Assembly (NCBI RefSeq): GCF_040054535.1
Contig: NC_090797.1
Location: forward strand, 5,386,501 to 5,450,500
Source of the DNA: Antennarius striatus
Taxonomy: Eukaryota; Chordata; Actinopteri; Lophiiformes; Antennariidae
Length of the DNA: 64,000 bases
Direction of reading: 5' to 3'
The notes under the pieces are model-generated. The model ran no database searches, was not told the origin of the DNA, and saw only the letters and a program-made list of their open reading frames with translations. Positions 1 to 15,200 of the stretch are shown one piece after another. Each line of letters begins with the position of its first letter. Position 1 is the first letter of the stretch. Position numbers and translations under genes: made by a program.

Positions 1-3000
1 GCTATCTAGCAAAGTTAGTAGCCAAGTGTTTGCAAATGACCAACTCGCTAAACCAGACAAATTATTCCCACTGATAAATATTTAATTACTCACATAATGA
101 AATAATCTTGACACTGGCACACACACAAAATATTGACAGTGCAGCCCTGTCTTATTAGGTAGGCACCATGCCATTTATGGACATAATTTAGGACAGATAG
201 ACAATTTCAGTGCAGATGTTGCGCTGTGTGTTAATCCTAATTGTTTACCATAACCATTCCGGGGTAACAACCACCTGTCACAGTTGTCGAGTTGCCCAAT
301 GAGGAGCAAATTGGCGTCATTGTCATAGTGAGTGGGCTGTGGGCTGAAACTGGGTTTGTTTGGCCATCAGGCTGGCTCTGTGCATTATCAGGAACAAGAG
401 TGAGGGGGAGGACAAGAGGGGTGAAAAGACACGGAGTGGGAAAAGGGAGGAAGGGAGGAAAAGGAGAGAGGGAAGAAGATTTATAAATAACCAGCGTTGC
501 ATAACTGCCATTGCCTCTCTGTGCTTGCCTCCCCTGCTCCTGGGTTTGATATGCCTTCAACTCTCTCTCCTCTCCCTCTCTCTCTCTCTCTCTCTGAAGC
601 AGCAGTAGACGAAAAAGGGAAAAGTGAAAAGCAGCCAGCAGCCTCAGTATCTGCTGCGTCAGTGTGCTAATGAATGGGCAAACATAAGCCAGCTCTCAAT
701 GCTGCAGATTTGTATTTTCATGACTACATTACAGTGTAGCATCGAGACACCCATATTGATTAATATGAAAATCATGCAACATGTGTAATCCTGCACCATA
801 ATCCACCCACGTGGTGCGTAATGACTTTGGGATCACACCATGTTGAGAAATTTTTTATCAAAAGCGATGCTGGTTGTGTAAAACAGCAGAAAATGTCAAA
901 TTCAAATCCGTTTCAGTGGGGAGCAGCACAATGTGTCATTTTAGCCTTTCATTTTAACATTACTTTGCACAGAAAATGCGAAGCAAGAGCAAAATACAAA
1001 GCAGGGAAAACAGATTTTTTTTCTCTGCTTTGTATTTTTGCTCTATAATGGGATTTATAGAACTGACAATGGCGTAATTGGTTGTTGCTTAACCACAGTT
1101 TTCTGATGCTGTCATTTGAATGAGCATTTACGTGCAGTCCAGTGATTTTTCACACTATTACAAATGTGCATAAACACAAATAGGCTGTAGCTTGAATGAG
1201 GAGAACACCAGGGAGTCAGAGGGGCCGTGGTTCTGGGTTTAGTTTGTTATTTCTTGTGTTATTTTGAAAGTTGATTGGACATATTTTGCACTTCCTGCTG
1301 TCGTTACGTTTTCCCACATTTCAATCAGATTGCTGATTGTTTGTGTCTTTTGGGTTAACTTCTTCAGCTTTGAGGTTCTCTTTTTCTCCATTAAACCCAT
1401 GGGCATCAACTAAAACTTATCAGTACTAAACATTTGGGTAATCCTTTCCTTCTTCTCACTATTGCTCACATTATTATATGTAAACACTTTTTTCATATCT
1501 AAATTAATGTAGCAAATTAAATGTACTATTATGCTTTTCAAGATCTTGGCATTTAAAAAGAAACCTCATAATGTAATTTGCTTCATCAAATTCCACTACC
1601 CCAATAATCTAATTTATTTGACAGCTGATCATGTTCAAAGCTATTAATAGAAGAAATATAATTTTTCTAAGAATGTTTTCTTTTTCTGCGGATTGAGTGG
1701 GTTTTTTTGGCAATTAAAAAAAAAAAATTATAACAATGTGATATTACTTTACATACTTTTTAAACCAAAATATATAACAATCGAGAGACTTTCATCATCC
1801 AGATGTTAGCTGCAAGAAAGGCAATTTCTACATTGAGCAGCAAAGTCCAAAGCAGAAAGAAACCCCAGCATCATATTTTACTTCTTCTAAAGCTTTTGTT
1901 TGCCCTTTTGGTTGTCATGGGAGGTTTTAAAAGTCCAGAATGTAGCTTCTAGGCATCTAGCAATGTGGCTGCAAATTACCAACCACTGAACACATCTCGT
2001 CTGAGCCTCTCCTATTGTGGCCTCTTTAAGGCGGCCATTAAAACGGTGAAGTCTGTGACAAAATTCAAATCTGCTTTAGATTCTGAACACATTCAAACAT
2101 TCTCGCTGTCCACTTTCTCTGTGTTGCTTGTCTCCACTCATTCACTGCTGATGTTGCGCTCTTGTATTATTCATTCCACAAGCAGGAAGGATCTATGTAC
2201 CACAGACAAACAATTTATCTCTCTCCTCTGGGCACTTCTTTCTTAAGCACACCAGAACATCCAAAAGTAACTGTCTACAAATCTTTTGGTTTTCATAAGC
2301 ACATGATTCAGAGACATTTCTATTCTCCATCTCATATATTCAGACAAGTTTCCGGGGAACTATATCAAAATGAGCTTTGGCTCCATCATGTTCTTTTGCA
2401 GAAAAGTGCAGAAGTAGAGGATTTCATTCATTTCAAGCTCCGTATGTCTTCTTCCTGGCAGGATAACAACCTGCATAAATCCAGTAACCGGGCCCATAAA
2501 TGTTTCAGAATGTTTAAATGTTTCTAAGAGATCCGTGGACTCACCTAAGATAAAACACAAACACATGCATCTGCACACCATTCTGCGTAATCCATATCAT
2601 CATCCAAACCAGCAAAAGTGTGTTTATACTCAGACACCTTTTCAGCAGAGTACTAGCACTGAAGTTCAGTGTTGCCGAGGAGCAGCAAGCAGCTTCAGAT
2701 GAAGCTAAATTAAAGCCATAACTCTTATTTTGGTGTGGCACTCTCGTGCTTGGCTTGTGTGGGGGAATTTACAAGCATGTTCTGCTAAAGGAGGCCTTTA
2801 GTGTCAAATGACAATGTTTTATCTGTGTCTGTTCTCACCGTTAATCCTCACACCTGTCCATTACGTGTTTCTCACTCATCTCTCTCCTCGTGTTTATCCT
2901 CATGGTTCCATATTGTGCGGGATTTTGAAGCGGCTAATGCTAAAGATGACTTTCCCCGTTTTTCTACCTTTGAAAGGCTTCTGGGTCATCACTTTTTGTT

Positions 3001-3261
3001 CTCCACTGAAAATACACCCTAGAGATCCCTTTACAGTATTTTCTCCACCCTAAAGGATTATCATCTTGCATTTTCTGTCACTTTAGAGGACATTTTCTTA
3101 GTGTTTAACGCTCATCCCTCTCTTTCCCATCTTTTCTACCCTCCAGCTTTTTGGTTTGTCCTGTGTTATAAGTATTTGTTTCCTGTTTCTCTTTCACAAA
3201 ACCTTTTTTTTTGTGGGACTTGACCCCATTGTTGTTTACTCTTTTTTTTTTTTCCACACAG
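1..3261 (+). other. Noncoding sequence upstream of the first visible iqsec3 exon (intron)
   Basis: The first iqsec3 exon in the window has a normal acceptor (poly-T then CACACAG) at 3261, so the preceding sequence should be intron. I looked for the preceding Sec7 exon (family sequence ending in an EAFS-like segment) on the + strand and did not find it. Contents: a (CT)n run at about 560-596, poly-A and poly-T runs, and nothing else recognisable. Confidence 0.6.
560..596. repeat. (CT)n microsatellite
   Basis: CT dinucleotide run with a few interruptions. Confidence 0.9.
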
Positions 3262-6200
3262 TCAGCGGTACTGCATGTGCAACCCTGATGTGGTGCAGCA
3301 GTTTCATAACCCAGACACCATCTTTATCCTGGCCTTTGCCATCATCTTACTCAACACAGACATGTACAGCCCCAACATCAAGCCTGACCGCAAGATGATG
3401 CTGGAGGACTTTATACGCAATCTAAGAGGTAAGTGACACTTTTTTGAGGCTGCTTCTAAAGGTACTGGCACAATGTTGGTCAGTCATTAAGGGAAAATGT
3501 ATGCTTATGTCACCTGAGATGTTTTGGAGAGTGTAACTCAAAGCTGGTTAGGAGATAATGCATGCTGAAATGGCCCCACGATGTGCTGGCGACGCGTCCA
3601 GGGTGTACCCTTTCTAACACCCATAGACCCCTGGGATACGCTCCATCATCACATATGGCCCGCAAGGCTGAAGAGCGACTAAAGACGAGACGATTACAGT
3701 TGTCTCATCTTCAAGAAAATGGATGGATGGATGGATGGGTGCATGGATGGATGGATGGATGGATGGATGCATGGATGGATGGATTTTTCCATTTCAGTGC
3801 ATCTTGGTACTGTATAGTTTACTGAAATGACTTATTAGCATTAAATATAAACTACATCTGAAGCTGATGGGAATGTTTTGTTCTGCAGTTTTGACCATGA
3901 AAAAGAAAAAGAAAATTATTGAGAAATGTGAAACATGTCAGACCCCTGAAAGGTCCCATAATATCCCATAATTATTGAACAGCGTGTGGATTTTAGTTTT
4001 TCTTTACTCTCTTACACAACATGGAAAAAAGTTCCCACCATGCCTAATTAAAATATAAATGACTGGGTGTAGAGAGAAATTAGAGGAATCTGCTGTGCAT
4101 TGTGGGTCCATAATACACGCTGCGAGAGAGCATCTGTGATTTTTGTCTCCCACATGCAAACAGATGCTCATTCGCCGAGTGTTGTGGGAGAGACAGAGGT
4201 ATCAAAGATATGCCCCCCCTCCATAATCAATCAAACAATGCTGAGGTCGATGCAGAACAACTTTAATAGATTTATCCAGACTGAAGACTGCTCCTACAAT
4301 TACATTAAGTTGGAAAATCAATTTCTGCATCTTATGCTAATTAAAATATGCCACTCACTGTATGCCTCTATCTGTCTTCCCTATGCATTCTCCTGTTTCG
4401 TTTCAGAGTATAATTTTGTCTGTTTATTCGTCTGTCTTTCCTTGTTTATATTCTGTTGGTTTCTCCCTACTCTTTTCTCTGTGGTTGCATCTCCCCGACA
4501 GAATAGCTCACTCAAACAAGTAAAATGCAATTAGTCACAAGCAAGCAATATTAATCCAGAACATAGGACATTCATCATCTCAATTAAAACAGACTGTCAG
4601 TGTTAAAGCTATTAAACAAAATATTAACCAGCTTCCACTATTAGTCAAATATGTCATGTGATTAGTAACATGTTTTAAAAAGTCTATTATTGCTTTTTTA
4701 AATTTCTTTTTCTTTTCTTTCTTTTTTTAAAAAAACTTTTTGGATATGCCATCTTATTTTAGTTTTTAACAAATAGATATAGACGCAAAGCTGATGCTGG
4801 TGGACAGGTCAGTTTTGTGCTGACATAATCATATATCACTAAAACTCACTAGATGATGGAGCTGCATCAAATGTTAAGAATCCCTGAAGTTATTATACAT
4901 GGATTGGGACATTTCACTTAAAACACAAGTATACACATCATGTTGGAACGACAGGAAGTTGTTCTTTGGAGTATTTATTCCTGTATATGGGGACCAAGGA
5001 TGTCTTCAAAAGAAATACAATCCATCTGCTAAATGGGATGAATCCCAGGTTAAGTAAAACCTTTGACTGATTTATATATCAATAAAATCATCAGGACGAA
5101 TCATTTCAGGGATGTGAATGTCTGCATTAAATGTCAAGAGATTTCATTCCAGCCAGAAACACAGTGCGTGCCTACAATAAAAGCAGTGAAGTCGTGATGA
5201 GTGCAATGAAAGTGGGAGAACAGGCTGCAAAAAAAATAAATAAAAACCCTCAGTAAAAAGATGTAACTTATTAATGTGACAGTGACTCCATAATGTGATG
5301 TCTCAGCAGTGTCCCAGGGTGCCGCGCTGTCAATGCAATCACTGGTGACGGCTTCATTTTCCCCAAACACATCTTGCTCCATTGAGAACTCAGCGTACCA
5401 CGCAGTGCGATACAGCTGTGTAGACATAACGGAGAGCGTTGAGGGCATCCTTTCAGCCTAATGACAGGCTGCTTTACCTGCACCAAAATGCTACTGCATT
5501 GAATTGCACAGAAAGTCTTCTAAGAGTGAAGCAGGCTGTTACCCTTTCACTTGCCAATTAACCTCCTCTCACACTGTCTTCTGTCATCATCATCAGTTAA
5601 TGGAGATTGTGAACGACAGAAAGTCAAAGAAGGACAGACGAGTAAACAGTGAAATAACTCTTTGCTCTGAATATTGATTCCCCTCCCTCTTCCCAGCCTT
5701 TCTATTTTGGCACAATATGTATATGTGTGTTGTATTTCTACAAGTTTTTAAGCCGGAGAAGATAAACCAGATGATTTATAATTACTCAAGTGTAATTGGC
5801 TTATTTCTTTCATTTATAGGCGTGGATGATGGAGCGGACATCCCCAGAGACATGGTGGTCGGAATCTATGAAAGAATACAACTGAGGGAGCTGCGCTCCA
5901 ACGAAGACCACGTCACCTACGTGTCCAAGGTTGAGCAGTCCATCGTAGGCATGAAAACGGTAAGAGGAGAAAGATGCCATCAACAGCAACTTCAACCACA
6001 ATAAATATGAGTTCCTTACTGTATACAGTGTGCAATATTGGTGCTGTGCAAACCCAGTGTGAGTTTTAAAATGGGATCCACAAATAAGAGACGTGGGACA
6101 TATAATGCATCAATAATTTACCATTACGGTAATATCTTGGTGTTTAATTTCATCCGTTGTGTGGAGGGCTCCCAAACCTCATGCCAATGATATTCCATCA

Positions 6201-9200
6201 ACTGTAGGAATTATCCCCATTCCACAATGTGTGTATCCATACTGTGGTTTTTGCGCTGACTATACTTGTCTTTCTAGGAATTTGGAGGAGGAGGATTAGT
6301 CACACAAAGTCATGAATGATTTTTGGAACTCTCTGCCAACTCAATGCCAAGTCATTCACTCATTATTCATGCTCTTATCACTATCACCTCACCTTAGTAG
6401 CGTTAACAGAGCACATTTATTAGCTATTAAATGTCTCATCGGTAGCCCGATCATTACTTCAGGACATTACTCCAGCTAGACACGTCATTAACCAACTCTA
6501 TCATCCAAGTCTTTTTAACTGTTTGAGGTTATGGCTTGATCAGTGCAAATGAACAAGCACAGTGGTCAAATCAAACCTGACACCGAAAATGATTTGGTTG
6601 AGAGTCAACTTCAGAGATGAAAACCGTAAAACACCAACTTGTGATTATTACGGTAGCTGTAAGCAGCTTTTAAACTAAACTGATTACAGCCATTCTTGTG
6701 GAAGGTGCTGACTGTGCTCACTCTTTACTGAAAGGTGTTTTAAAATGCTTCAATAGTCCATTTAGATCAGTTTGAATTGCATGAGTGCACCCAGGACTTA
6801 ATAATGACATAGTTCAAAGTTGAGTTTTTTTCCTTCCATATAGATATTGAAATTCAAAAATGGAAAATATTTTGTCTCCACTACAGTTATATATATTTTT
6901 TCAGTTCAGTTCAGTTATTACGTTTTTAATTCTAGCTACAATGTCAAGTTTACAAAGATATTTTTAATAGGTAACTTGGATGGTGGTATGCCAGTACTTT
7001 GTGCAAATTAACATTTGCTAATGCTACCAGCATGCTGAATTAACACACTGTAAACATTTGATGAGCTATACCTTTGAGCATTCACGATACTGTAGAATCT
7101 TGTAGATCACCTGGTCGCACACTGCCCCTCGCCCATCGACTAAAGGAACCGAGTTTTGAAAACATTTTCCATTTTATTCACATTTAATTAGCTTTAAAGT
7201 TTAATCTCCATTGCGTCCAGTTAAGGTTCAGAGTGTCATTAGAGTTCTGACATTGAAAGGATTGCTGCCTTTTTTTTTTTTAATGGCTTTTGCCTTTTAA
7301 GTGTGTCAGTGATGGATGAGTGGCCACAGGATGACAGAAGCAGCGTTGTCATCTCCAAAACAATGATCGATTACTGTGACAGAAAGTGTCTATTTCTGTC
7401 CCATGGGTGCTGTCAGCCCCAAACAGATTTCAAGTTTCCTTCATTTATCTATCGGAGTCCCAGTCCCAGTATTTTATAATAATGAGGTAATATCCCAATT
7501 GAGAATCCATTGAATATATCTCCATAATAACAGTTTACTGGGTGTAAATTATTTGATGAAAGGAATATAACTCTTTTCACATAAATATTTGCTATGGATA
7601 ACATTTGCGCAATCCATTTTCTTCAGACACAGAGTTAATTTGTTCACAGATGACTAAACACTTGCCTGTCACGCTGCTTCTTAGCAACACTGCCAAGGAA
7701 TGGATTGTAATTTTCTGGAATAAGCAAGAGGCATTTTCAAGCTAATGATGTCTTTACATGTTTCTGACAGTGTAATAAGAAAGCAGACTGGCTGTGGCCA
7801 GCTGGACGCAAGTCTGTGTACCCTGCAGTGATGAGGGAGCAAGAAGCAGAAGCTCTGTGTGTTATCACTACATTGCAAGAAACAATGCAGGAAATGGAAA
7901 TTGGATTGCATAGTGAGAAGAAAAGGAGAAGCTGTGAATCTTTGTTCTTTATCATGAAGAGGGGATCGACTGTGCATCGACTGACGTTTGTTCCTGCTAC
8001 TGTTTGGATATCGGTACAACGTATTGCTGGACAAGACATGTCAGAGAGAAAGGAGAACACGATTAGATCGGTCTCCAAAGGCACAAGCCCTTTTCTTTTA
8101 ATCTTCTCAAATACTGAGAAGAACTTAAGTCCAAGAGGAGAGGTTCCCCGGGGGAGACAGCTGTAGCATGTTGAAAAAGAAGAAATACTTTGCAATGAGG
8201 CGTTATCGTCACCTTTGCTAATTCAATTTCATCTTATGTCAAAGATAACAGTATAAGTGTTGTTTTTGACCACAGCTGGAAGCTTTCAAGGGAGATAAGC
8301 TGGAAAATTAAAGAGCTGTACAGTTGAGTATCTATTGATAAGTTCATTTTAATATTACATAGAAAATTGTAAAGTAGATACCTGGAAACATGGATGAGTA
8401 TTTATATCTACCCATCTTCCCTCTATAAGTAAACAAAACGATCATGCTTCTGGCAAAATGTTAGTGTGCATCATCATAGGTAAGATATCAAAAGAAAAAG
8501 TCATATGGGAAATTTTTCACTTCAGAAATGACATCTTAGCATAACTAAGACTTTTTACTGTAAACCTCAGTTTATTTCCACATTTCATGTAAGGTGAGAA
8601 TTAATATTTGGATAACCTTGAAATAACACTGAATCTTATCTGTTAAAACACTCTCAGGGCCTTTTTACTGTCATTAATTTGCTTCAGCATTCTGTGGGTA
8701 ATGGGCTTTCCTTTCTAATACTTTCATCTCACCTTTTAACCCCAGCCAATATATTAAGCTGCTCCCACTTTCTCTTCCTCACTTCATTTGGTCTTTTAAG
8801 TCTTACTGATGCCTCCCAGTCACTTCATCTTTGTTTGAAGCTCTCCTTTTATGACCAAATGCCTTGTTTCTCTGCAGGTTCTTTCCGTCCCTCACAGGAG
8901 ACTGGTGTGCTGTAGTCGACTTTTTGAGGTGACAGATGTCAATAAGGCCCAAAAACAGGCGGCGCACCAGAGAGAAGTCTTCCTCTTCAACGATCTCATT
9001 GTGGTGAGAATACAGAAAAAGGGAGCGTCAGTGCGATGGTTCAGATTCGTCGTACGTTGTTTACATGTGTACTAGTTCTTCGTCATGACCCTTTTAATAG
9101 CAGGTTCTTCAGCACACGGCCCAATCTCTAAAGCTGCTTATTTTGTTGTGACAGCTGCAATGCACCATCACCTACTTCACCACTGTGAGCTCCCTCTCTT

Positions 9201-12200
9201 CCTTTTATGTCATTTCATAACCCATTTCTTTTAATAACAGAGTGCAGCAAACACAGTGTTGCACTGAACAAGCAAAGATCTTTCCCCTGCAGAGCAGTTT
9301 TAAGGACCAGTTAATAAAGATGGGTTTCACAGGTCCCACTGCACAGATAAGTCGTTCATTTGGTCCAAAGTCATGCAGAGAGGAGAACTATCAAAGGTTT
9401 ATTGTTGAGCATAATTAATGTGCACAGTAGGAGTCACACAGGAGCCACATATCCAGAATGTTTAACCACTTGATGTCAAATATTCTCATTCTTACAAAAA
9501 TAAAAAAATAAAAAAACAGCAGCATGGCCATTCCCCCTGCTCTTACTATTTTTCTGTTAACACTAAAAAAGTCATTTGTAGCTGCAGGAAAGGGAGGTTA
9601 AAAGGTGGATTTTCAAGAAAGACACGCAAGAAGTTACCCTCCTACATCGCGCTGAAATTCTGCTCATTTGGTACTAAAAAGTTAGCAGTGTGATATACTC
9701 CAGTGAGATAATTTCTCTTGACAGGTTTGAAATAGTCTGTGAAAGATTTTAGTGCGAAATTAAAGTGATGGGGACATCACTTTGAATTTAGCCTCTGTTC
9801 TAAAAGCTTGAACACGCCTAGGAGTGGTTGAAGTGCCAATGTGATGTATTGGTTTAATACGGCTCACCTGCTAAATTATGGCCCACAGTAACGATACCAA
9901 AACACATTTACTTCATCATTCTCCATTGAAGGTCATTTAGTAAAAGAATACCGTCTCTAATACATCCTAATAAAAGCGTGTTTTTCAGACAAATTAAAGC
10001 TCCGGTGCAGTCGGAAACACTTTGAAGAATGTTGTCTACATTGAATATCGACTCCATCTGCCCTTTTAATATTTTTCAGATTATCAAATAGTTTGTTCTT
10101 TCTTCTTTCCACATCACAGATAGGATACTTAAAATCAAAGCAACAATCAAACACATTTCAAGCACTCCGAGCACCAAACTGAAGTATTTAATGAGCTTCC
10201 CTGTTGTTCAAAATTGCAACTATAATCCTCGTTTCTCACTGTGTCCTCCTGATCTACAGATCTTGAAGCTTTGTCCAAAGAAGAAGAGTTCTGCAGCGTA
10301 CACTTTCTGCAAAGCAATGGGCCTACTTGGCATGCAGTTTCATCTGTTTGAAAATGAATGTAGGTCACGGTGCCTTCACCGCAGGCATGAAAATAATGAA
10401 ACACATATAACAAACAATGCTTTGAAATGGAAGAAAAAAATAGAAATTTACGCCAAAGATGTGATAAAGAAAAAATCTGAAACGTATTTGAAATCTTTTT
10501 CTTCGCTGTTACCTTTGCCACTCTGCATACTTTACACACATTAATTGCGCATTTTTGAAATTTATTCATTATTTATTTAAGCCTGCTGAGAAAAATTCAA
10601 GAATTTTTGAACTAATTAACTAGGTAGTTTTCTAAAAAATATCTGCAAAAGAAAAACAAGTCAAGAGAACTGATTCCCAATTCAAGTCATTTTCACACCC
10701 TACCCTGAGAAATACCTTGCAAACCGTTCCTACAATGTCTCTCTTTTTATGTTATGTTTCTCAGACTATCCTCATGGCATTACCATCCTCTCACCATTTG
10801 GTTCAGACAAGAAGCAGGTACTTAACTTCTGTGCCCAAAGTGCCGAGGAGCTGCTCAAGTTTCTAGAAGACCTCAAAGAATCCATCGCAGAGGTGTCAGA
10901 GATGGAACAGATACGCATCGAGTGTGAGTGTGTGTTTATGTGTGTGTTTGTGTGTGTGTTTTTCCCCCTGTGATAACACTATAAAGGAATGTTCACATAA
11001 ATGCTTAAGCCCATATCGCACATTTTTGCTTTCACGATTGTCCGTGCCTTCTGGGACCTTCCATACCCCGTTATCTCTGATAAAGCAGGAGTTTTTATAG
11101 CACAATGAAACAAAATGACTGGAGGAAAATCATAAGAATATGTTTGGTAAAGAATATTAAAGAAATTGCAAATGCTGTAGTTTGCAAGTCTTGTGGCTAC
11201 ATGCTTTAATGTTTGACTTGTGTCCATCAGGCTTTGGTCCATTCCTCCTATGATAATGAACATTGCAAAAAAAAGAGTATTTTTTGGAAAGACTTAATCA
11301 TCTCATGGGAAGTTGGTGACTACAGTTGTGTCAGAAACATTAGTCAAAAGCCTTCCTTTGTTTTGTATTATTTGTCAACTCATAGATAGCATCCTGTTTC
11401 TATTTGCAGAGGTGCAGAATGACTTTTCCATTTAGTTTCCTTTTTGTGCACTGCAGCTCAAACAGGCTGCAGGACGGCAACAAACCGGAGGTGAAAAGAG
11501 GCCAGTGTATCCAAATGCAGCCAGGCATCTGAGTTGGCCCTTGTGCATACGAAATTCTCCAGACAATAACACACGCACGTACTTAGACACATATGGTAGT
11601 ATCCAGAGTTTGGCTGCTGCCAGTGGGCATCAAAGAGAGTCTCCCTGCTGGGATTTGACACAACTGCATCACCCATCACAGAGTGGAAGGGCCAGCAGCC
11701 CTCAGTGTGCAGACAGTCACATGTTGTCAGAAGGAAGTTGCTTCCCTTTATAAAACAGAGCTGGAGACCGCGTCTGTGCACCAAACCATAGAATACAAGT
11801 CCATGAAGTGCAAAACACAAAAACAGCCCCCAGATGATATCAGAACAAATTTTAGGGTGAGATTGATTACTTGCACTTCCACAAACCCCATGTCTTAATT
11901 TTGCTGGCACATTAGTAAACATGCCTGAGGCTGGCTCACTCATGTTTGGGTTTTCCCAAAAATTTGTTTTTATCTGGATGAGCTAGTGTCCAAATGTTTA
12001 ATATGATCAAGATTTTATTTTAATTCAGCCCAACACTCACTCTCAGCTGGGAATAAACCAGCACATAACTATCTGTATTTATTCAAACAGAAAAATTATC
12101 TGCAGCTTTGAGGCTCGGCATCAGCATCAGAATGCAGTGTGCTGTTGAAACAATATTTAGTCATCATGATTGGATATGACATGCAATTACCTTGAAGTGT

Positions 12201-15200
12201 GATTTTTAATTACAAAGATGGAGAGTTGAGCTTTTGAACTCAGAGAGGATGCATGTCTGATATATTACACAAAATCCAGAATATTATAAACATTTTATTT
12301 TAGATTTCATAAATCAACAAGGAATACCGACTAACCGTGTCTCTATTTTGATCCGCTGTGGTGATTATGATGATCGTCTTTTTGCTCTTGGCAGGGGAGC
12401 TGGAAAAGCAGCAGGGGGCCAAGACTCACTCAGTCAAGAACAACGGCACACAGCTAGAGCTGCGTGGCAAACAAGGCTCCCCATCAGGTGTGTGATCGAC
12501 TGCTTTTTAATTCTAAAACCCACCACAGAGCCCTCACTCTCAATAGTGTCAATTTACCTGCTGTTGACAGATTATTGTTTTTATCAACCAATCAGTTGGA
12601 ATGCACATATTATACTTCAAACATGGATATTTGATTAGTTGAGATTTGTGCTATAATTGTAAATTGTTGCGCTTAATCATCAAACCATGCTAAGAAAATG
12701 TCAGCATCCTCATCAGTAGGTGGTACTCATAGAAAAGCAACATGAAGGAACACATTTTTTGTTGGTTTTAATCCTCCCGTTTTATAAAGTAGGAAACATT
12801 TCAGAGAAGATTATAATTGGGATTCTCAAGTACAAAGAAGAGTACAATCACTAGACTTAGCCGAAGATTTCTCAGAAACTTGATTCTAATAATTTTTTAA
12901 TAACAGTATTATAATTTTAACAGTGCTCCCAAAATACATCAATTTAATCACTTCATTATCTTGGAAAGTCCAGTTAATAAAAAAAATAGCTAGCAGGAAA
13001 GAATGCAAATAGATACTTCAAACCAAATTGCCACTTTACGAGGTATATTAATATTCATTCACAAATGTCAAATGTCTTGTGTTTATCCTGAAACAAAGTA
13101 ATATTTTTTTGCTCCTGCAAACATAAAGAAGATATTTCTGTTATTTTGCTGTCACTTTTGTCTCTTTCCCTCCATGTTTTCTTCTCTGCAGGGAATCAGG
13201 AGATAGATGACAGAAAAGGACACAACGCAGTAGAGGTAAGTACGTAGCGACAGAGCCATGTGCCAATCAATAGGTAAGTCAGTGCAGTATGTCATGCAGG
13301 GTAGGTTAGGATGAAATGCTAGGACCAGTCATATCTTTAGGGCTAGAGATATCGAGCAGAAGTGAGTGAGTGAGTGAGAGATTGAGTGTTGCAGGATGAA
13401 GCGTCGCTGCAGGCGTCTGACCGATCAACCTAAATATTAGATAAAACGGATTCTCTTATTGTGCAAAGATGGTGTTTTGGGGGAATTCATAAAAATCACA
13501 GGTCTCAGAGCAGCTTCCATCCACAGAAAGTCCATCAAACTCAGGTTTACAAATCATCATCATCATCATCATCATCTGTAAGCCTAAAAAAATTATTGTT
13601 GTTAATTAGTTTTGCAAGCTCAAACAGAAATATATTCCTCCTCCCGATAACAGTTGCTGAGGATGTGTAGGGAATGCATAAATTACGTTCTTGTGTGTCT
13701 GCGTGACTACATTCAGTGCCGAGACCTTAATTAACACAGTAACGTCCAGGCGGATAAATTTAACACTCATTTGACCCGCAGTCGCCACCTCCTCAACCCT
13801 TTAGAGACCTCCAGGGGGAAACTTGTCGTGTGAACATTTCAGGCAAGGAAGAGAGCAAGCTGAACTACAGTACCCATGAGGCTTTGCAATTACCATTGTG
13901 GAGACATCAGATGACCTTTCCCAGTGTTTGCTGTCGCAGTGGAGTCGAGGGCTCAAGTGAAAAGCCAAATACACAAGGTGGATTTGACATTCAGTGGCTG
14001 TTTAAATTCCTCTCTGCTCGCTGGTACACCTTGTTAGGCTATAAATCTCAAATCAGGTGCCAGTTGGAGCTGCCGTAATTAAACCTGCACTGAAAGGCTT
14101 CAGAGCCATTTCATTTTCAGAGCTGTAAATGCTTGTAGAATGACAATTACTGCAGAACAACTGTGCATTCATTGCTTCACAAGAGACTCTGAAAGACATA
14201 AAATCGCTTATTCTTTTCCATCGCGATAGAATATGTGCTTATTTTCTGCACAAAAGCTATCTCTTTCTCACTTAATAGACTTTTTGGTTCAGATAATAGA
14301 GAGCTACCATCAGGTCAGTGTTTATGGTTGCCTGAGCTACCTGTACCAGACGTCTTCCTCTTCACCATGCATCCTCTAGTAAATGTCAGTGGCTTATGAG
14401 GAGCTGTTAGCTGTCGATACACATTTTTATCTTGGAAACCTGAAGGGGCCAAACTGAGAATGTTGCTCATACGAGAGGCACGGATATAGGGATGGCGGAA
14501 TCCAGCACTAAGCGTTTTATCAGCACCTGATAACGGTTGAGGTTTTATAGCCTTATTTAGACCAGTAACAATGTGCTAGTCTGAGTTGAAGTTTCCAGGC
14601 TAAAGATAGTCAAGGGTGTAATATGCATGTTTCCATCACGTCTCAAAGTCCTGTTTCTGTAAGTATACCCTTGAGAACAGAAGGCATAGTGGACCAAACT
14701 CATAAAGAGTGCCTAGACCTTTATTAAGGGTGCTATTATGTAGTGTTTCCCATAAAAAAGTGACCCTGCCAATTACTGGCCTGGTAATACTACGGCATTT
14801 TCAAATTACATTTGCAGATCTGTGTGCATCAGGATGCAACACTGATAAATGAATATGGATCCTTTTTAAAAACAAAGGCAAAACCTTCATTTCACCAAAG
14901 CTGTTGTCATGGTAACAGGGCCTAAAACCCATCACCTCTTGTTCATGTGCACAAAATTTTGTGAGTAATCCGCTCACGCCATTCACAGCTTATTGATCAA
15001 CAGGAAGACTGACTTTTGTAAAAATAAAAGAATTGCTTTCAATTTTTGAACACTGTTTTTTTGCTCAACTTGAGTAATTCTAATTTAATTCTAATTTATT
15101 TTGAGTATACTACTACCTTAAACTTTTGATCCATAACATTTTGGTGGCTGATAAAGCCTTAGAATCACTAACTTTATCTATTGCCTAATAAAAAATATCA

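Noticed and set aside
237..608. Several overlapping open frames of 60-107 codons on both strands.
   Set aside because: Low-complexity CT/GA-rich composition, no domains, no splice context; probably chance frames in an intron.
1..3261. An upstream Sec7 exon of iqsec3.
   Set aside because: No segment encoding the expected residues before the visible Sec7 exon, with a matching donor phase, was found.
3560..3784. The GGATGG array as a possible minisatellite-coded repeat protein.
   Set aside because: It is the tetranucleotide tail of a dispersed repeat in an intron; the apparent Met-Asp-Gly-Trp repeat frame is not preceded by coding sequence.
7681..8195. Open frames of 116-152 codons on both strands in an iqsec3 intron.
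   Set aside because: They overlap each other on opposite strands, show no recognisable motif, and lie in an intron defined by well-supported exons.
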